Positions 19,327 through 30,381 of a stretch of 64,000 bases of DNA are shown one piece after another. Positions within the stretch are counted from its first letter, which is position 1; each line of letters begins with the position of its first letter. Source of the DNA: Adiantum capillus-veneris (Eukaryota > Streptophyta > Polypodiopsida > Polypodiales > Pteridaceae); the NCBI GenBank assembly GCA_014529385.2, contig CM043944.1, positions 87,199,884-87,263,883 on the forward strand, read 5' to 3'. A program made the translations under genes and the position numbers. The notes under the pieces were generated by a model that was given only the letters and a program-made list of their open reading frames with translations, had not been told where the DNA came from and did no database searches.

Positions 19327-20439
19327 ATCAAGCGTGTGTTTTTTGGAAAGCATACCGGTCCTACAAAAGAGCAAACAAGGCACTTTTCACAAATGTCCAA
19401 ATGCCCAAATGGTGCCTATTCTCTGAGCAAGTACATCACTATTTACATAGCAGGCCCGTAGGCATCAAAGAAAAATTGTAAAACAAGATACAACTAGGCA
19501 CATGGCCAAATGGAAAAGACTGAAGGCCAGGGTAAAAAACCTCTCCTAAAGAGAGCAAAAAGTGCCATGGAAAGCTAAATGGAGAGAGATGGCAGTAGCC
19601 TCTAAAAGATAGGCACTTCGACCAAAAGCAATTGTAAATCAAGAACTAGAGCCACCAAAAGCCACCAACGGTGAAGATGACATTGAGTAGCTACGAGAAG
19701 TGTCAGGCAGAGCCCGCCAACGGGTAAAGTCTGACACCAAAAGGTAATGGAGGAACAAGAGAGAGAGAGCAGTTGGGGACGAAGGTGAGGGTGAAGAGGC
19801 AATTGACATCACCAAGAGACTTCAACAGGATGGCAGAAGGTGGGTAACAAAGCTCTACACCGGAGCAAACAGGAGCTTTCATCCAGGAGTGCAAGCAGTC
19901 CACTTGCTGAAGGTGGCTCCTAAAGACCATAACTGAAGAGGGAACTCCAGGGAGAGTGTGCAGGAGACTTTGAAAACTGCGTCCAAGTGAAAACCGTTTG
20001 AAGAGTCCTGGAAGGGCGAGGAGAGAGAATTAAAAAAAAAAACAAAAAACAAAAGCAACAAAAATGAAAAAACAAGAACAAAAAACTTGAAGGACATGCA
20101 TCCACGTGCACACCCACCCACCCGAACGCGCGCGCGTGCACACACACACACTTACCCACCCCCACCCACCCACCTGAAAGCAAGTCCTCTTAGAGCAGCG
20201 AAACACACACACATACACATATTGAAAGATACAATCAAGAACAACCAAGAAACAAAGAAAGAAGAGAAAAGAAAGAAACAAAAATGAAGCAAAAAGAAAA
20301 CAAACCCGAAACAAGCAGGGCATCGACGAAGCAGTTAGACCAACATAGGGACAAACGCCCGAACAACTACTAGGGGGTCTGCAACACTAGGAGGAGGATG
20401 GCTGGTGAGGGAGGCGAGGTCGAGCAAGCAACCTTCTCC

Positions 20440-20451
20440 GAGGGGGGGGTA
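20440..20451 (+). other. Polypurine tract next to an LTR start
   Basis: GAGGGGGGGGTA followed directly by TGTCACAAAG, the LTR start of the E1/E2 family. Confidence 0.8.
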
Positions 20452-21555
20452 TGTCACAAAGTGAAGACGTGGCAAACTCACCCGATAGAAGAGAGAGAGG
20501 GAAACCAACGGATGAGTTGATAATGTGGCGTTGGACGGACATGAAATTTTTGTCACAAAAAGTTGTGTTTTTCTAATGCTGATGTGGCGGCCCAAGTCGC
20601 CGATTTTTAAAGCAGTTTGTAATCATTTCCATTGAGGCATCAGACGGAAACACTCACCGGATTGGACGGAAACACTGCGATCTACACACTTGACAACACT
20701 TTTAGTACTTCAGAACAACTTGAAAAGAAGAGATAGAAGACGACACGGCGCGACGGAGTTCTGAGCCAAGACGCGTTGGCCCCAAAGACTGGCGCCCCTT
20801 TCAATATTTCTTTATTATTGATCTGCAAGAGTATAACTCCCGTTGGGTCTAGATCTTCCAACTCTGTGTCAAGATGCCTGAAAGAATGGCCCTAGGGGCA
20901 CTTATAAAGGGTCACAAAGTGATGGTGTGGCATGACTCAAAGGACGGACTCCGAACAGAGAGGGGTCCAAGCCCTAGTGAAAGAGCCAGATAAAGTTTCA
21001 CCAAACTTGTAAGGCGTGTCGGCCTATTTTTAAAGGTAGTTCCCACCAACTTATGGGACCCTATCTGACGGGGCCTAGGGACACTAGATATTAAAATGAA
21101 GCAGGACTACCCACACACACAGTCAAGCCTTGCATAAAAACATGCTGACATGGTAGTTGTACGGACACCTACAAATCACGTTGATGACGTGGCAGGTTGT
21201 ACGGATTTTCGTAAATTGCGTTGGCAGCCTGCCGCGCTAGCTTTTGGATTTGATGCTTTTCATGTATTGCTTTTAGGCCAGGGGCCTTTATAAGAATTAC
21301 TAGGGCCTCTCTCTTGCAGATTAGCTTGGGAGCACTGCTGAGAGAAGAGGACCCTTAGACATTGTACTTTGTGAAGCATAATAATAGAGAAATACCGAGA
21401 AGGGGCACCAGTCTTTGGGGCTACTCTCTAGGCGCGGAACTCCGTTTTGTCGTGTCGTCTCTTTTTCAATTTTGTTTAGTTCTTTCAGTTTTTTCACGTG
21501 TTGCATTAGATCTTTGGCTTGGAGTGTCCAAGTCTGTTGAGACCTTTCAAAGGTG
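20452..21555. repeat. Mosaic of LTR fragments in both orientations
   Basis: Seen: 20452 onward is a plus-oriented LTR start (TGTCACAAAGTGAAGACG). About 20,690-20,930 is an LTR fragment in minus orientation with the conserved block at 20,791 and a reversed TATA (CCTTTATAAG). About 20,940-21,545 is plus-oriented, with CCTTTATAAG near 21,288, the conserved block at 21,389-21,413 and an end resembling the E1/E2 LTR end (GGAGTGTCCAAGTCTGTTGAGA). Joints were placed by eye. No coding sequence. Confidence 0.6.
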
Positions 21556-21800
21556 AAGTGCCAGTGGACAGGGAGCTGGAGGAGCAGCCCAAAGTGAAAG
21601 GTAAGCTGAAACGCCGATATTTAGTCAAGTTCAGGCTTTGGATGCAAAATGGATGGAGGAGGGGGACCTAGCAAATACTCCTCGGATCTTAGAGCTTTAC
21701 CTTGAAGCTTTTGATCTAGCACCCACTATTCCAAGAGTTACCGATGAATCAACGGGTTGAATCTGGTGCAGTGAGGACCGCACAAGAGGTCGTCGGAACT
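21556..21800 (+). pseudogene. Orphan chromodomain fragment (plus strand)
   Basis: Seen: KVKGKLKRRYLVKF, then in the next frame LDAKWMEEGDLANTPRI and LYLEAFDLAP. This matches the integrase-end chromodomain of E1/E2 (KGKVRRRFLVKF, AKWMEEEDLADTP) with the KNFPA segment lost at the frameshift. It is the 3' end of an otherwise missing plus-strand chromovirus. The following bases to 21,800 resemble E1's 3' non-coding start. Confidence 0.8.
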
Positions 21801-22093
21801 TTATGAGTTGGTAAACCTTAGTTTCTTCTTCTTTTACTGCCTTTTTCAATTAATTTAGGCCCCTCGGAGAGAACCTGTAAGTTGGTGGTGAGTGCATCTA
21901 GGTAGAGAACTCTATTTTACTGTGTCTTGATTTGAGTTGTTTTCAAGTTTAACTATTCACAGTTTTCAAGTTCCAACACGTGTCTGCTGTTGATTCACTG
22001 CTTCACCAATGGCTTGCTGGTTAGATTACATAGCATGTGACTCTTATCTATCTTGGGGTGTGTTCCCTCATGATGTTTTCTAATAGAAGATGC

Positions 22094-22098
<5 letters not shown>
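21801..22098 (+). other. LTR-like remnant and unassigned sequence
   Basis: Contains TTAGGCCCCTCGG and CCTGTAAGTTGG, pieces also seen in the E0/E3 LTRs, and an LTR-end-like AACTATTCACAGTTTTCAAG. Beyond about 21,990 I recognise nothing. It may belong to the intron upstream of the exon at 22,325. Confidence 0.4.

Positions 22099-22145
<47 letters not shown>
22099..22145 (+). repeat. (GA)n microsatellite
   Basis: About 23 GA units upstream of the mS33-like exon. Confidence 0.95.
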
Positions 22146-22148
<3 letters not shown>

Positions 22149-22225
22149 GAAATGTTATATTAACGTCTTCAAAAGACCAAAATGACCTATGAGACCTAAA
22201 AGTTACAACGCGGTGAATCTGATAC

Positions 22226-22228
<3 letters not shown>

Positions 22229-22277
<49 letters not shown>
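22229..22277 (+). repeat. (GA)n microsatellite
   Basis: About 24 GA units, ending 48 bp before the exon at 22,325. The two GA runs are 83 bp apart. Confidence 0.95.
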
Positions 22278-22280
<3 letters not shown>

Positions 22281-22324
22281 CTTCTACCCCTTGAAGATTT
22301 TGAGAGTGTGGCGTTGTTTTGCAG

Positions 22325-22412
22325 GCGACTTGAGAATCTTGAAAGAAAGCGTAGACAAGGGAAGGGTCCACCCAAGAAAGGGCATGGCAAGCGTGCAGCA
22401 AAGCGCAAATAA
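22325..22412 (+). CDS. Terminal exon of a mitochondrial ribosomal protein mS33-like gene (partial)
   Basis: Seen: a pyrimidine/G-rich stretch ending TTGTTTTGCAG (acceptor AG at 22323-22324) is followed by 28 codons and TAA. The peptide is strongly basic and includes RRQGKGPPKKGHGKRAAKRK. Known: the C-terminus of the MRP-S33 (mS33) family of mitochondrial small-subunit proteins carries the signature RGKGPPKKGxGKRxxKR. So this is probably the last exon of an mS33 gene, which would act in the mitochondrial ribosome. Upstream exons (a full protein is roughly 100 residues) were not found in the window; the intron may be occupied by the retroelements to the left. It could also be a lone duplicated exon. 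The exon itself has no stop or frameshift. Confidence 0.7.
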
Positions 22413-23182
22413 GCACTTTTTTAATTTCATGTGGAGCTTTTTTGCAGATGAAAGGCTTGTAGGATGTAGGGTTGGAGTAATGTTAGGACTCATGGTTCCA
22501 TCTGCAGTCCCTTAATACAGAACACCCATTCTTCCTGGGTTCTTTGCATGATTGTTTTATTGTAAACAAAGCCCTACTTCCCTGCGTGACTGATATCGCT
22601 TGTCCTTGAATGGTGGATTTAAGGCGATCTGCATGTGTGGTGCTTGTGGCATCGCTTCTATGGTTCAGATTGAGAGGCAGACATAGAGATGCTGTCATTT
22701 GTTGTGAAAATGTCTCACTTAGAATCAGCACTGAAGACAGATGTTCGTAGAAAATGTGTGTGTTCCACACAGAATCGGGTAAAGATAGCTGGCTTTTGTG
22801 ATTTGTCATTGTTGAATAGTTAGGAAGCATTGAACAGCAAGCTTGTATAAAATGAGTGAGAGTCCCATGCAGGTAGAACACTACAGTTCTGTTAACCCTT
22901 CGTTGTGAAAATAGAGAAGCTAAATTGAATTCCTTCGACAGATTTTTAGTGATTATTCAATTGGTAATAGGAAGCGTGTTTTAAGAATATGCTTTTGGAA
23001 CTTGTGGAGAGATGTCTATGATGAGCGAAATGGTCAAGATTGAAAGTATTGTCGGGCTCTCTTCAAGAATTGAAGGGTTAGGGAATGGTCTGTTGGTGAC
23101 CATTCCATGTAATGCAGGCAGTGGATGTAGCAGTAGCCCACATGCTAGCACGAGAGTTTCTGCACACTGAGTTGCGAACATT
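22413..23182 (+). other. Possible 3' UTR and unassigned sequence
   Basis: Follows the mS33-like stop. The base composition is ordinary, no repeat family is recognised, and there is no credible second coding frame. The first few hundred bases would be the 3' UTR if the gene is active. No clear polyadenylation signal was identified. Confidence 0.35.
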
Positions 23183-25381
23183 ATACCGCTATCTGAGATG
23201 GTATGGATTTTGGCTGTTGACATGGGCGCATGAAATTCAAGCTATTGATGTGGCCATCATCGATTGGCTGCATGAAAAAAAAGCAGGTCTTGACTTGTTT
23301 CAGTCATTGGAGGAGATTCAGTCTTATTACCGTTGGTGACGTGTTCGACATCCTGGGCTACATGCGTTTATTACATTGTAGAAAGTGTTGTCGATGGAGC
23401 GCTCAAATGTAGTGCCCCCTGACCTCTAGCTGCATAGATGTATATATCAAGCTACTTTGTAGAGCTTTTGTGGCATGATTATAATGAATCTATGGGTATC
23501 CACACTCATATGTGCTACATTTGTTTGACAGAAATTCATGATAGGAGGGATATTTGATGGCTAGTTTGGAAGTGTAGGTGTGCATTATTGTAGACCATGT
23601 GTTTGTGGAGTGGGCGGCGGTGCATGGTACAATCGTACGGTGAAATATGGTATGATTTTGTATTGGTAAATAAAATGTGTTGCAATGCATGCCGTAAGGA
23701 TTGCGATGTTTTTTTTAAACTTTTAAAAACTATTTAATAGGTGGCCGTGTTGTATCATGTGGTCATATAGTACGATCATGGAGGACCGATTTATTTGCCA
23801 ACATGGGCATTCGTTCTCTGAATGGAAACTTCCTTGAGAGGGGTGTTAGCTTGGTGTTGAGAAGCCTTTTTGGTGAAGTCAACAAGCATATTCGGCATTG
23901 GATGAAACCTTCATTTTTGCCCTACATTCCCCCATTACAATGAACGTAGGAAAGTTTTGTAAATATTATAGCATTATAAATTTGGTGATTCATCAAGCAT
24001 GTTGACCTTGCATTCCTATCAAGCTAACCTTCTATAACTTCAAACTAAAAGATTGAAAGCCCTTTGTGAGAACATGCTTTCAACATGTAAAAATTTTTAT
24101 TTGCAAATCTTGATTCCAACCATTGTTGTTGTTTTAGCACCTAGAACCATTCTTTTACATCCAAATTGATATGGTCAATTGCTCTTGGGCCCTTTCCCGA
24201 AGAACCTCTCACGCTCTCTTCCACTTGACAGACAAGGACCTCAAAGTGAAAGATTGTCTTACATTTTGCATGTCCCACAAAATGAATCCCAATGAGAAAA
24301 TTAATAAGTAAACGCAAGTTTGACACAGTCATTGTCCATGTGCAAATACCAATTTCTTTCAACCCTTGAGACATTAAACTATCATCAAGGAAAGGTGGTA
24401 GCTATTAACAAACTATAGAGGTTGCTATTTACAAAATGTAGCAAAAAGTTTTCTTGATTCATATAGTACATTGAGGCCTACATTACAAAATTGGCCTTGT
24501 AAAGAGTAACAAGATGATGGACAAGTCATGTCGATGGTCTTCTGAAATAAGTTACAAACTAGATATTTCTTTGGTGTAACAAGCACAAGGTTCATTAGAA
24601 ATTTTTCAAGTGTTTAGCTCGGTATGTCATTTCTCAAATGTGGATTACTTAAACCACCATTTTTTCTCTTGTTGGACTATATTAACTTTCAAAAGCCTCT
24701 ATTGAGATCTAAAACATTGCTTTTGGCATCTCTCGCCCATACGGACTCGGATATACAAGAACTTGGAATCTAAGCCAAGGTTTTGGCATGCTTCACATGC
24801 TAATGATATCATATTTCAACTATGAGTGCTGCGATGCAGATATGTGATTTATGACATAGTCGCTATAGGGCTTGATACAGAAGCTAATTGTCCATAGATA
24901 ATGACATCATCTTACTACTATGAGTGCTGGGTGCTTTATGCCATAGCCAATACACGGTTTGATACATAAACTATGTAATTGTCCATAGATAATGACCATT
25001 CGAGGTCCGTAACTGTTCATCTTATGCCATAGTCAATGCAGGCTTTGTTCCATAGGCTATATAGTTGACATTGGTATCAGTGGATAATGACCATGTGCCG
25101 CTTAGAGGATTAGAAACCATTCCAGCCATCTCCTGACGTTGCATACACAAAACAACTACTAGCAAAACTTCCAAAATCATCTCATTTGTGGTACTGGCAC
25201 CATATCAATTTAACTGGAATCTAATGTGACAAAGAATACACAATTCCTTTTCATGATTTTTCCATGAGTAAATTTTAAAAATGTAAGGTGTATTTCACTA
25301 TTTTTACACTTTCTTGAAATCTAGGCCAAATTTTTCCTTTTCCTCTTCCTCTTTTTCTCAACTAGCATTTTTATTTTCAAA
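23183..25381 (+). repeat. 2.4-kb array, unit 1 (partial)
   Basis: Starts at ATTATACCGCTATCTGAGATGG, matching the same point in later units (25,810). It carries in order: the ATATATCAAGCTAC block (23,440), the GAAATATGGTATGATTTTG block (23,642), the TTGATTCCAACCA block (24,109), the GAGACATTAAACTATCATCA block (24,369), the three ~94-bp subrepeats (24,815-25,094), and the GACAAAGAATACACAATTCC block (25,220). No gene is recognised. Confidence 0.8.
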
Positions 25382-28002
25382 GCCGCACTATTGTAAGCTG
25401 AGACACTTTTCCCAGACACCGTCTCGAACTATCCTCATTAGTATTCTATCTTGCAGTAATCCTACTGTGTACTGAGTTTATCGTAGCCAACAATCCATCA
25501 ACATGGCTCAATATACATGAGGAGCAAAGAAAGACAAAGAGGTCACCTTTACGCCAGCTTGCTCCATAAGAAGTACAAGCTCGTATGGAGTGATAAATTT
25601 AGACCATTCATGGCTCCACTTAGGTACCTATATTGCAATGCAAACAGTGAAAACTTCAAACAACTTCAATGCTTAAGAATAAGCCAAAGTAACTAAATTT
25701 ATGTAGCCCATAATAGCACTCCTCAACTAGAATACTAGGTTCTTATATCAAATAGACATAAGCAATCACCCAAAATGATATTGGCTAGGAAAAACAATCT
25801 CTTGCAGCATTATACGGCTCTCTGAGATGGTATGGATTCTGGCTGCTGACATGGGCGCATGAAATTCGAGCTGCTGATCTGGACATCATTGAATGTATAC
25901 ATGAAAAAAATGCAGGTGCTGACTTGTTTCAGTCATCGGAGGAGGTTTAGTCTTATTACCGTTGCTGACGTGTTCGACATCCGTGGGCTACATGCTTTTA
26001 TTACGCTATAGAAAGTGCTATTGATGAGCGCTCAAATGTAGTGCCCACTGACCTCTAACTGCATAGCTGTATATATCAAGCTACCTTGTGGAGCTTTTAT
26101 GGCACGATTATAATGAATTACTTTGGGTATTCAAACTCTTTATGTGCTATATTTGTGGAACATAAATTCATGATAAGAGGGATATTTGATGGCTAGTTTG
26201 TAAATGTAGGTGTGTATCCTTGCAGACCATGCATTTATGGAGTGGGAGGCGGTGCATGGTACAGTCATACGGTGAAATATGGTATGATTTTGTAGTGATA
26301 AATAAAATGTATTGCAATGCATAGTGTAAGGGTTGTGATTGTTTTTTTTAAAAAAATTTAAAACTATTTAATAGGTCGTTGTGTTGTATCATATGGTCAT
26401 ACAATATGATCATGGAGGACCGCCTTATTCGGACAACATGGGCATTCGTCCTCTGAATGGAAACTTCCTTTGAGAGGGGTGTTAGCTTGGTGCCGAGAAG
26501 CCTTTTTGGTGAAGTCAACAAGCATATTTGGCATTAGATGAAGCCTTTATTTTTTCCCTACATTCTCCCCATTACAATGAATGTATGAAAGTTGTGTAGA
26601 TATTATAGCATTATAAATTTGGTGGTTTCATCGAGCACGTTGACCTTGCATTCCTATCAAGCTAACCTTCTATAACTTCAAACTAAAAGATTGAAAGCCC
26701 TTTGTGAGAACATGTTTTCAATATGTGAACATTTTCATTGATTCCAACCACAACTGTTGTTTTAGCACCTAGAATCACCTTTTACATCCAAATTGGTATG
26801 GTCAATTGCTCTTGGGCCCTTTTTCGATGACTTCTTAGGCTCTTTTCCACTTGACGGACAAGGACCTCAAAGTGAAAGATTGTCTTATATTTTGCATGTC
26901 CCACAAAATGAATCCCAATGAGAAAATCAATAAGTAAGCGCAAGCGACACGGTCATTTTTCATGTGCAAATACCAATTTCTTTCAACCCTTGAGACATTA
27001 AACTATCATCAAAGAAAGGTGGTAGCTGTTGACAAACTATAGAGAGGCTGGTATTTACAAAATGTAACAAAAGGTTTTCTTGTTTCATATACTACATTGA
27101 GGTCTACATTACAAAATTGGCCTTGTAAAAAGTAACAAGATGATGGACAAGTCATGTCCATGGTCTTTTGAATTAAGTTACAAACTAGAAATCTCTTTGG
27201 TGAAACAAGCACAAGGTTCATTAGAAATTTTTGGAGTGTTTGTGCTCGGTATGTCATTTCTCAAATGCGGATAACATAAACAATCATTTTTTCTCTTGTT
27301 GGAGTATATTAACTTTTAAAAGCCTTTATTGAGATCTAAAACATGGCTTTTGGCATCTCTCGCCCATACAGACTCGGATATATAAGAACTTGGAATCTAA
27401 CCCAAGGTTTTGGCATGCTTCACATGCTAATGATATCATATTTCTACTATGAGTGATGCAGTGTGGGTATGTGCTTTATGACATAGCCGCTAGTGGGTTT
27501 GCTATATAAGCTAACTGTCCATAGATAATGTCATCATCTTACTACTCTGAGTGCTGTGTGCTTTATGCCATAGTCGCTTCAGGGTTTGATACATAAACTA
27601 TGGAATTGTCCATAGATAATGACCATTCCAGGTCCGTAACTGTTCATCTTATGCCATAGTCATTGCAGGCTTTGTTCCATAGGCTATATAGTTGACATTG
27701 ATATCTGTGGATAATGACCATTTGCTGCTTAGAGGATTAAAGACCATTCCAGCCATCTCCTGAAGTTGCATACACAAAACAACTACCAACAAAACCTCAA
27801 AAATCACCTCATTTGTAGTACTGGCACCATATCAATATACCTGGAATCTAATGTGACAAAGAATACACTATTCCTTTTTATGATTTTTCCAAGAGAAAAT
27901 TTTAAAAATTTAAGGTGAATTTCACTATTTTTACACTTTCTTGAAATCTAGGCCCGATTTTTCCTTTTCCTTTTCCTCTCAACTAGCATTTTTATTTTCA
28001 AA
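25382..28002 (+). repeat. 2.4-kb array, unit 2
   Basis: Units are counted from the anchor GCCGCACTATTGTAAGCTGA. This one is 2621 bp and contains the full block order including the GAAATATGGTATGATTTTG block at 26,274. It is clearly homologous to units 1 and 3 throughout, with scattered differences. Confidence 0.85.
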
Positions 28003-30381
28003 GCTGCACTATTGTAAGCTGAGACACATTTCCCAGACACTGTCTCGAACTATCCTCACCTGTATTCTATCTAGCAGTATTCTATCAACAAGTCATACAT
28101 ACATGAGGAGCAAAGAAATACAAAGAGGTCACCTTTATGCCAGCTTGCTCCATAAGAAGTGCAAGCTCGTTTGGAGTGATAAATTCAGACCATTCATGGG
28201 TGCCCTTAGGTACCTATATTGCAATGCAAACAGTGAAAACTTCAAACAACTTCAATGCATAAGAATCGACCAAAAAAACTAAATTTATGTAGCCCATAAT
28301 AGCACTCCTTAACTAGAACACTGGGTTCTTGTATCAAATAGACATAAGCAATTACCCAAAATGATACTGGCTAGGAAACACAATCTCTTGCAGCATTATA
28401 CCGCGCTATGAGGAGATGGTATGGATTCTGACTGCTGAGATGGGCGCTTGGAATTCTAGCTACTAATGTGGCCATCATCGAATGGCTGCATGAAAAAATT
28501 CAGGTGCTGACTTGTTTCAGTCATCGAAGGAGGTTCAGTCTTATTACCGTTGTTGACGTGTTCGACATCTTTGACTACATGCGTTTATTACGTTGTAGAA
28601 ACTGCTGTTGATGGAGTGCTCAAATGCAGTGCCCACTCACCTCTTACTGCATAGATGTATATATCAAGCTACTTTGTAGAGCTTTTGTGGCAATGCATAG
28701 TGTAAGGGTTGTGATTGTTTTTTAAAAGAACTTTTAAAAACTATTTAATAGGTCGTTGTGTTGTATCATATGGTCATACAATACGATCATGGAGGACCGA
28801 CTTATTTGAACAACATGGACATTCGTTCTTTGAATGGAAACTTCCTTGAGAGGGGTGTTAGCTTGGTGCCGAGAAGCCTTTTTGGTGAAGTCAACAAGCA
28901 TATTTGGCATTAGATGAAGCCTTCATTTTGCTCTACATTCTCCCCATTACAATGAATGTAGGAAAGTTGTGTAGATATTATAGCATTATAAATTTGGTGG
29001 TTTCATCGAGCACGTTGACCTGGCATTCCTATCAAGCTAACGTTCTATAACTTCAAACTAAAAGATTGAAAGCCCTTTGTGAGAACGTGTTTTCAATATG
29101 TAAGAATTTTCATTTGCAAATCTTGATTCCAACCACAACTGTTGTTTTAGCACCTACAACCATTCTTTTACATCCAAATTGGTATGGTCAATTGCTCTTG
29201 GGCCCTTTTCCGATAACCTCTCAGGCTCTTTTCCACTTGCTAGACAAGGACCTCAAAGTGAAAGATTGTCTTACATTTTGCAGGTCCCACAAAAAGAATC
29301 CCAATGAGAAAAGTAATAAGTTAGCGCAAGCGACACGGTCATTTTCCATGTGCAAGTACCAATTTCTTTCAACCCTTGAGACATTAAACTATCATCAAAG
29401 AAAGGTGGTAGCTATTGACAAACTATAGAGAGGCTAGTATTTACAAAATATAACAAAAAGCTTTCTTGTGTCATATACTACATTGAGGTCTACATTACAA
29501 AATTGGCCTTGTAAAAAGTAACAAGATGATGCAAAAGTCATGTCCATGGTCTTTTGAATTAAGTTACAAACTAGAAATCTGTTTGGTGAAACAAGCACAA
29601 GGTTCATGAGAAATTTCTGGAGTGTTTAGCTTGGTATTTCATTTCTCAAATGTAGATAACATAAACAATCATTTTTCTCTTGTTGGGCTATATTAACTTT
29701 CAAAAGCCTCTATTGAGATCTAAAACATGTCTTTTGGCATCTCTCACCCATATGGACTCGGATATATAAGAACTTGGAATCTAACCCAAGGTTTTGGCAT
29801 ACTTCACATGCTAATGATATCATATTTCTTCTATGAGTGATGCGGTGCGGGTATGTGCTTTATGACATAGCCGCTAGAGGGTTTGATATATAAGCTAACT
29901 GTCAATAGATAATGTCACCATCTTACTACTCTGAGTGCTGTGTGCTTGATGCCATAGTCGCTTCAAGGTTTGATACATAAACTATGGAATTGTAGATAAT
30001 GACCATTCCAGGTCCGTAACTGTTCATCTAATGCCATAGTCAGTGCAGGCTTTGTTCCATAGGATATATAGTTGACATTGGTATCCGTGGATAATGACCA
30101 TTTACCGCTTAGAGGATTAAAGACCATTCAAGCCATCTCCTGAAGCTGCATACACAAAACAACTACCAACAAAACCTCAAAAATCATCTTTTTTGTAAAA
30201 CCGCGCCATATCAATTTAACTGGAATCCAATGTGACAAAGAATACACAATTCCTTTTTATGATTTTTCCAAGAGGAAATTTTAAAAATTTAAGGTGAATT
30301 TCACTCTTTTTACACTTTCTTGAAATCTAGGCCAGATTTTTCCTTTTCCTCTTCCTCTCAACCAACAATTTTATTTTCAAA
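28003..30381 (+). repeat. 2.4-kb array, unit 3
   Basis: 2379 bp. Relative to unit 2 it lacks about 200 bp between GAGCTTTTGTGGC and AATGCATAGTGTAAGGG (joint near 28,691). It holds a 120-codon plus-strand frame at 29,066-29,428 that is interrupted in the other units. Confidence 0.85.

Larger units (their letters stand above)
18693..20451 (+). mobile_element. Plus-strand LTR element E3 without gag-pol
   Basis: Seen: a 621-bp LTR, a primer-binding site (19315-19326), about 1.1 kb of internal sequence and a polypurine tract (20440-20451) followed by an LTR-like start at 20452. The internal part has no gag, RT or integrase. A stretch near 19,758-19,934 is open without an ATG (contains GRRWVTKLYTGANRSFHPG) and has no recognised family. 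The LTR start at 20452 resembles E1's LTR more than E3's own 5' LTR, so E3 may be a non-autonomous element or two truncated elements joined. Confidence 0.6.

Noticed and set aside
19077-19481. 134-codon plus-strand frame with a long Ser-Leu run
   Set aside because: It is translation of the (TC)n microsatellite and LTR sequence; the same applies to frames over 22,048-22,416 and 37,455-37,688.
19879-20323. Phe/Cys/Val-rich minus-strand frames resembling membrane proteins
   Set aside because: They arise from A-rich and CA-rich low-complexity DNA inside E3, in overlapping frames with no conserved motif.
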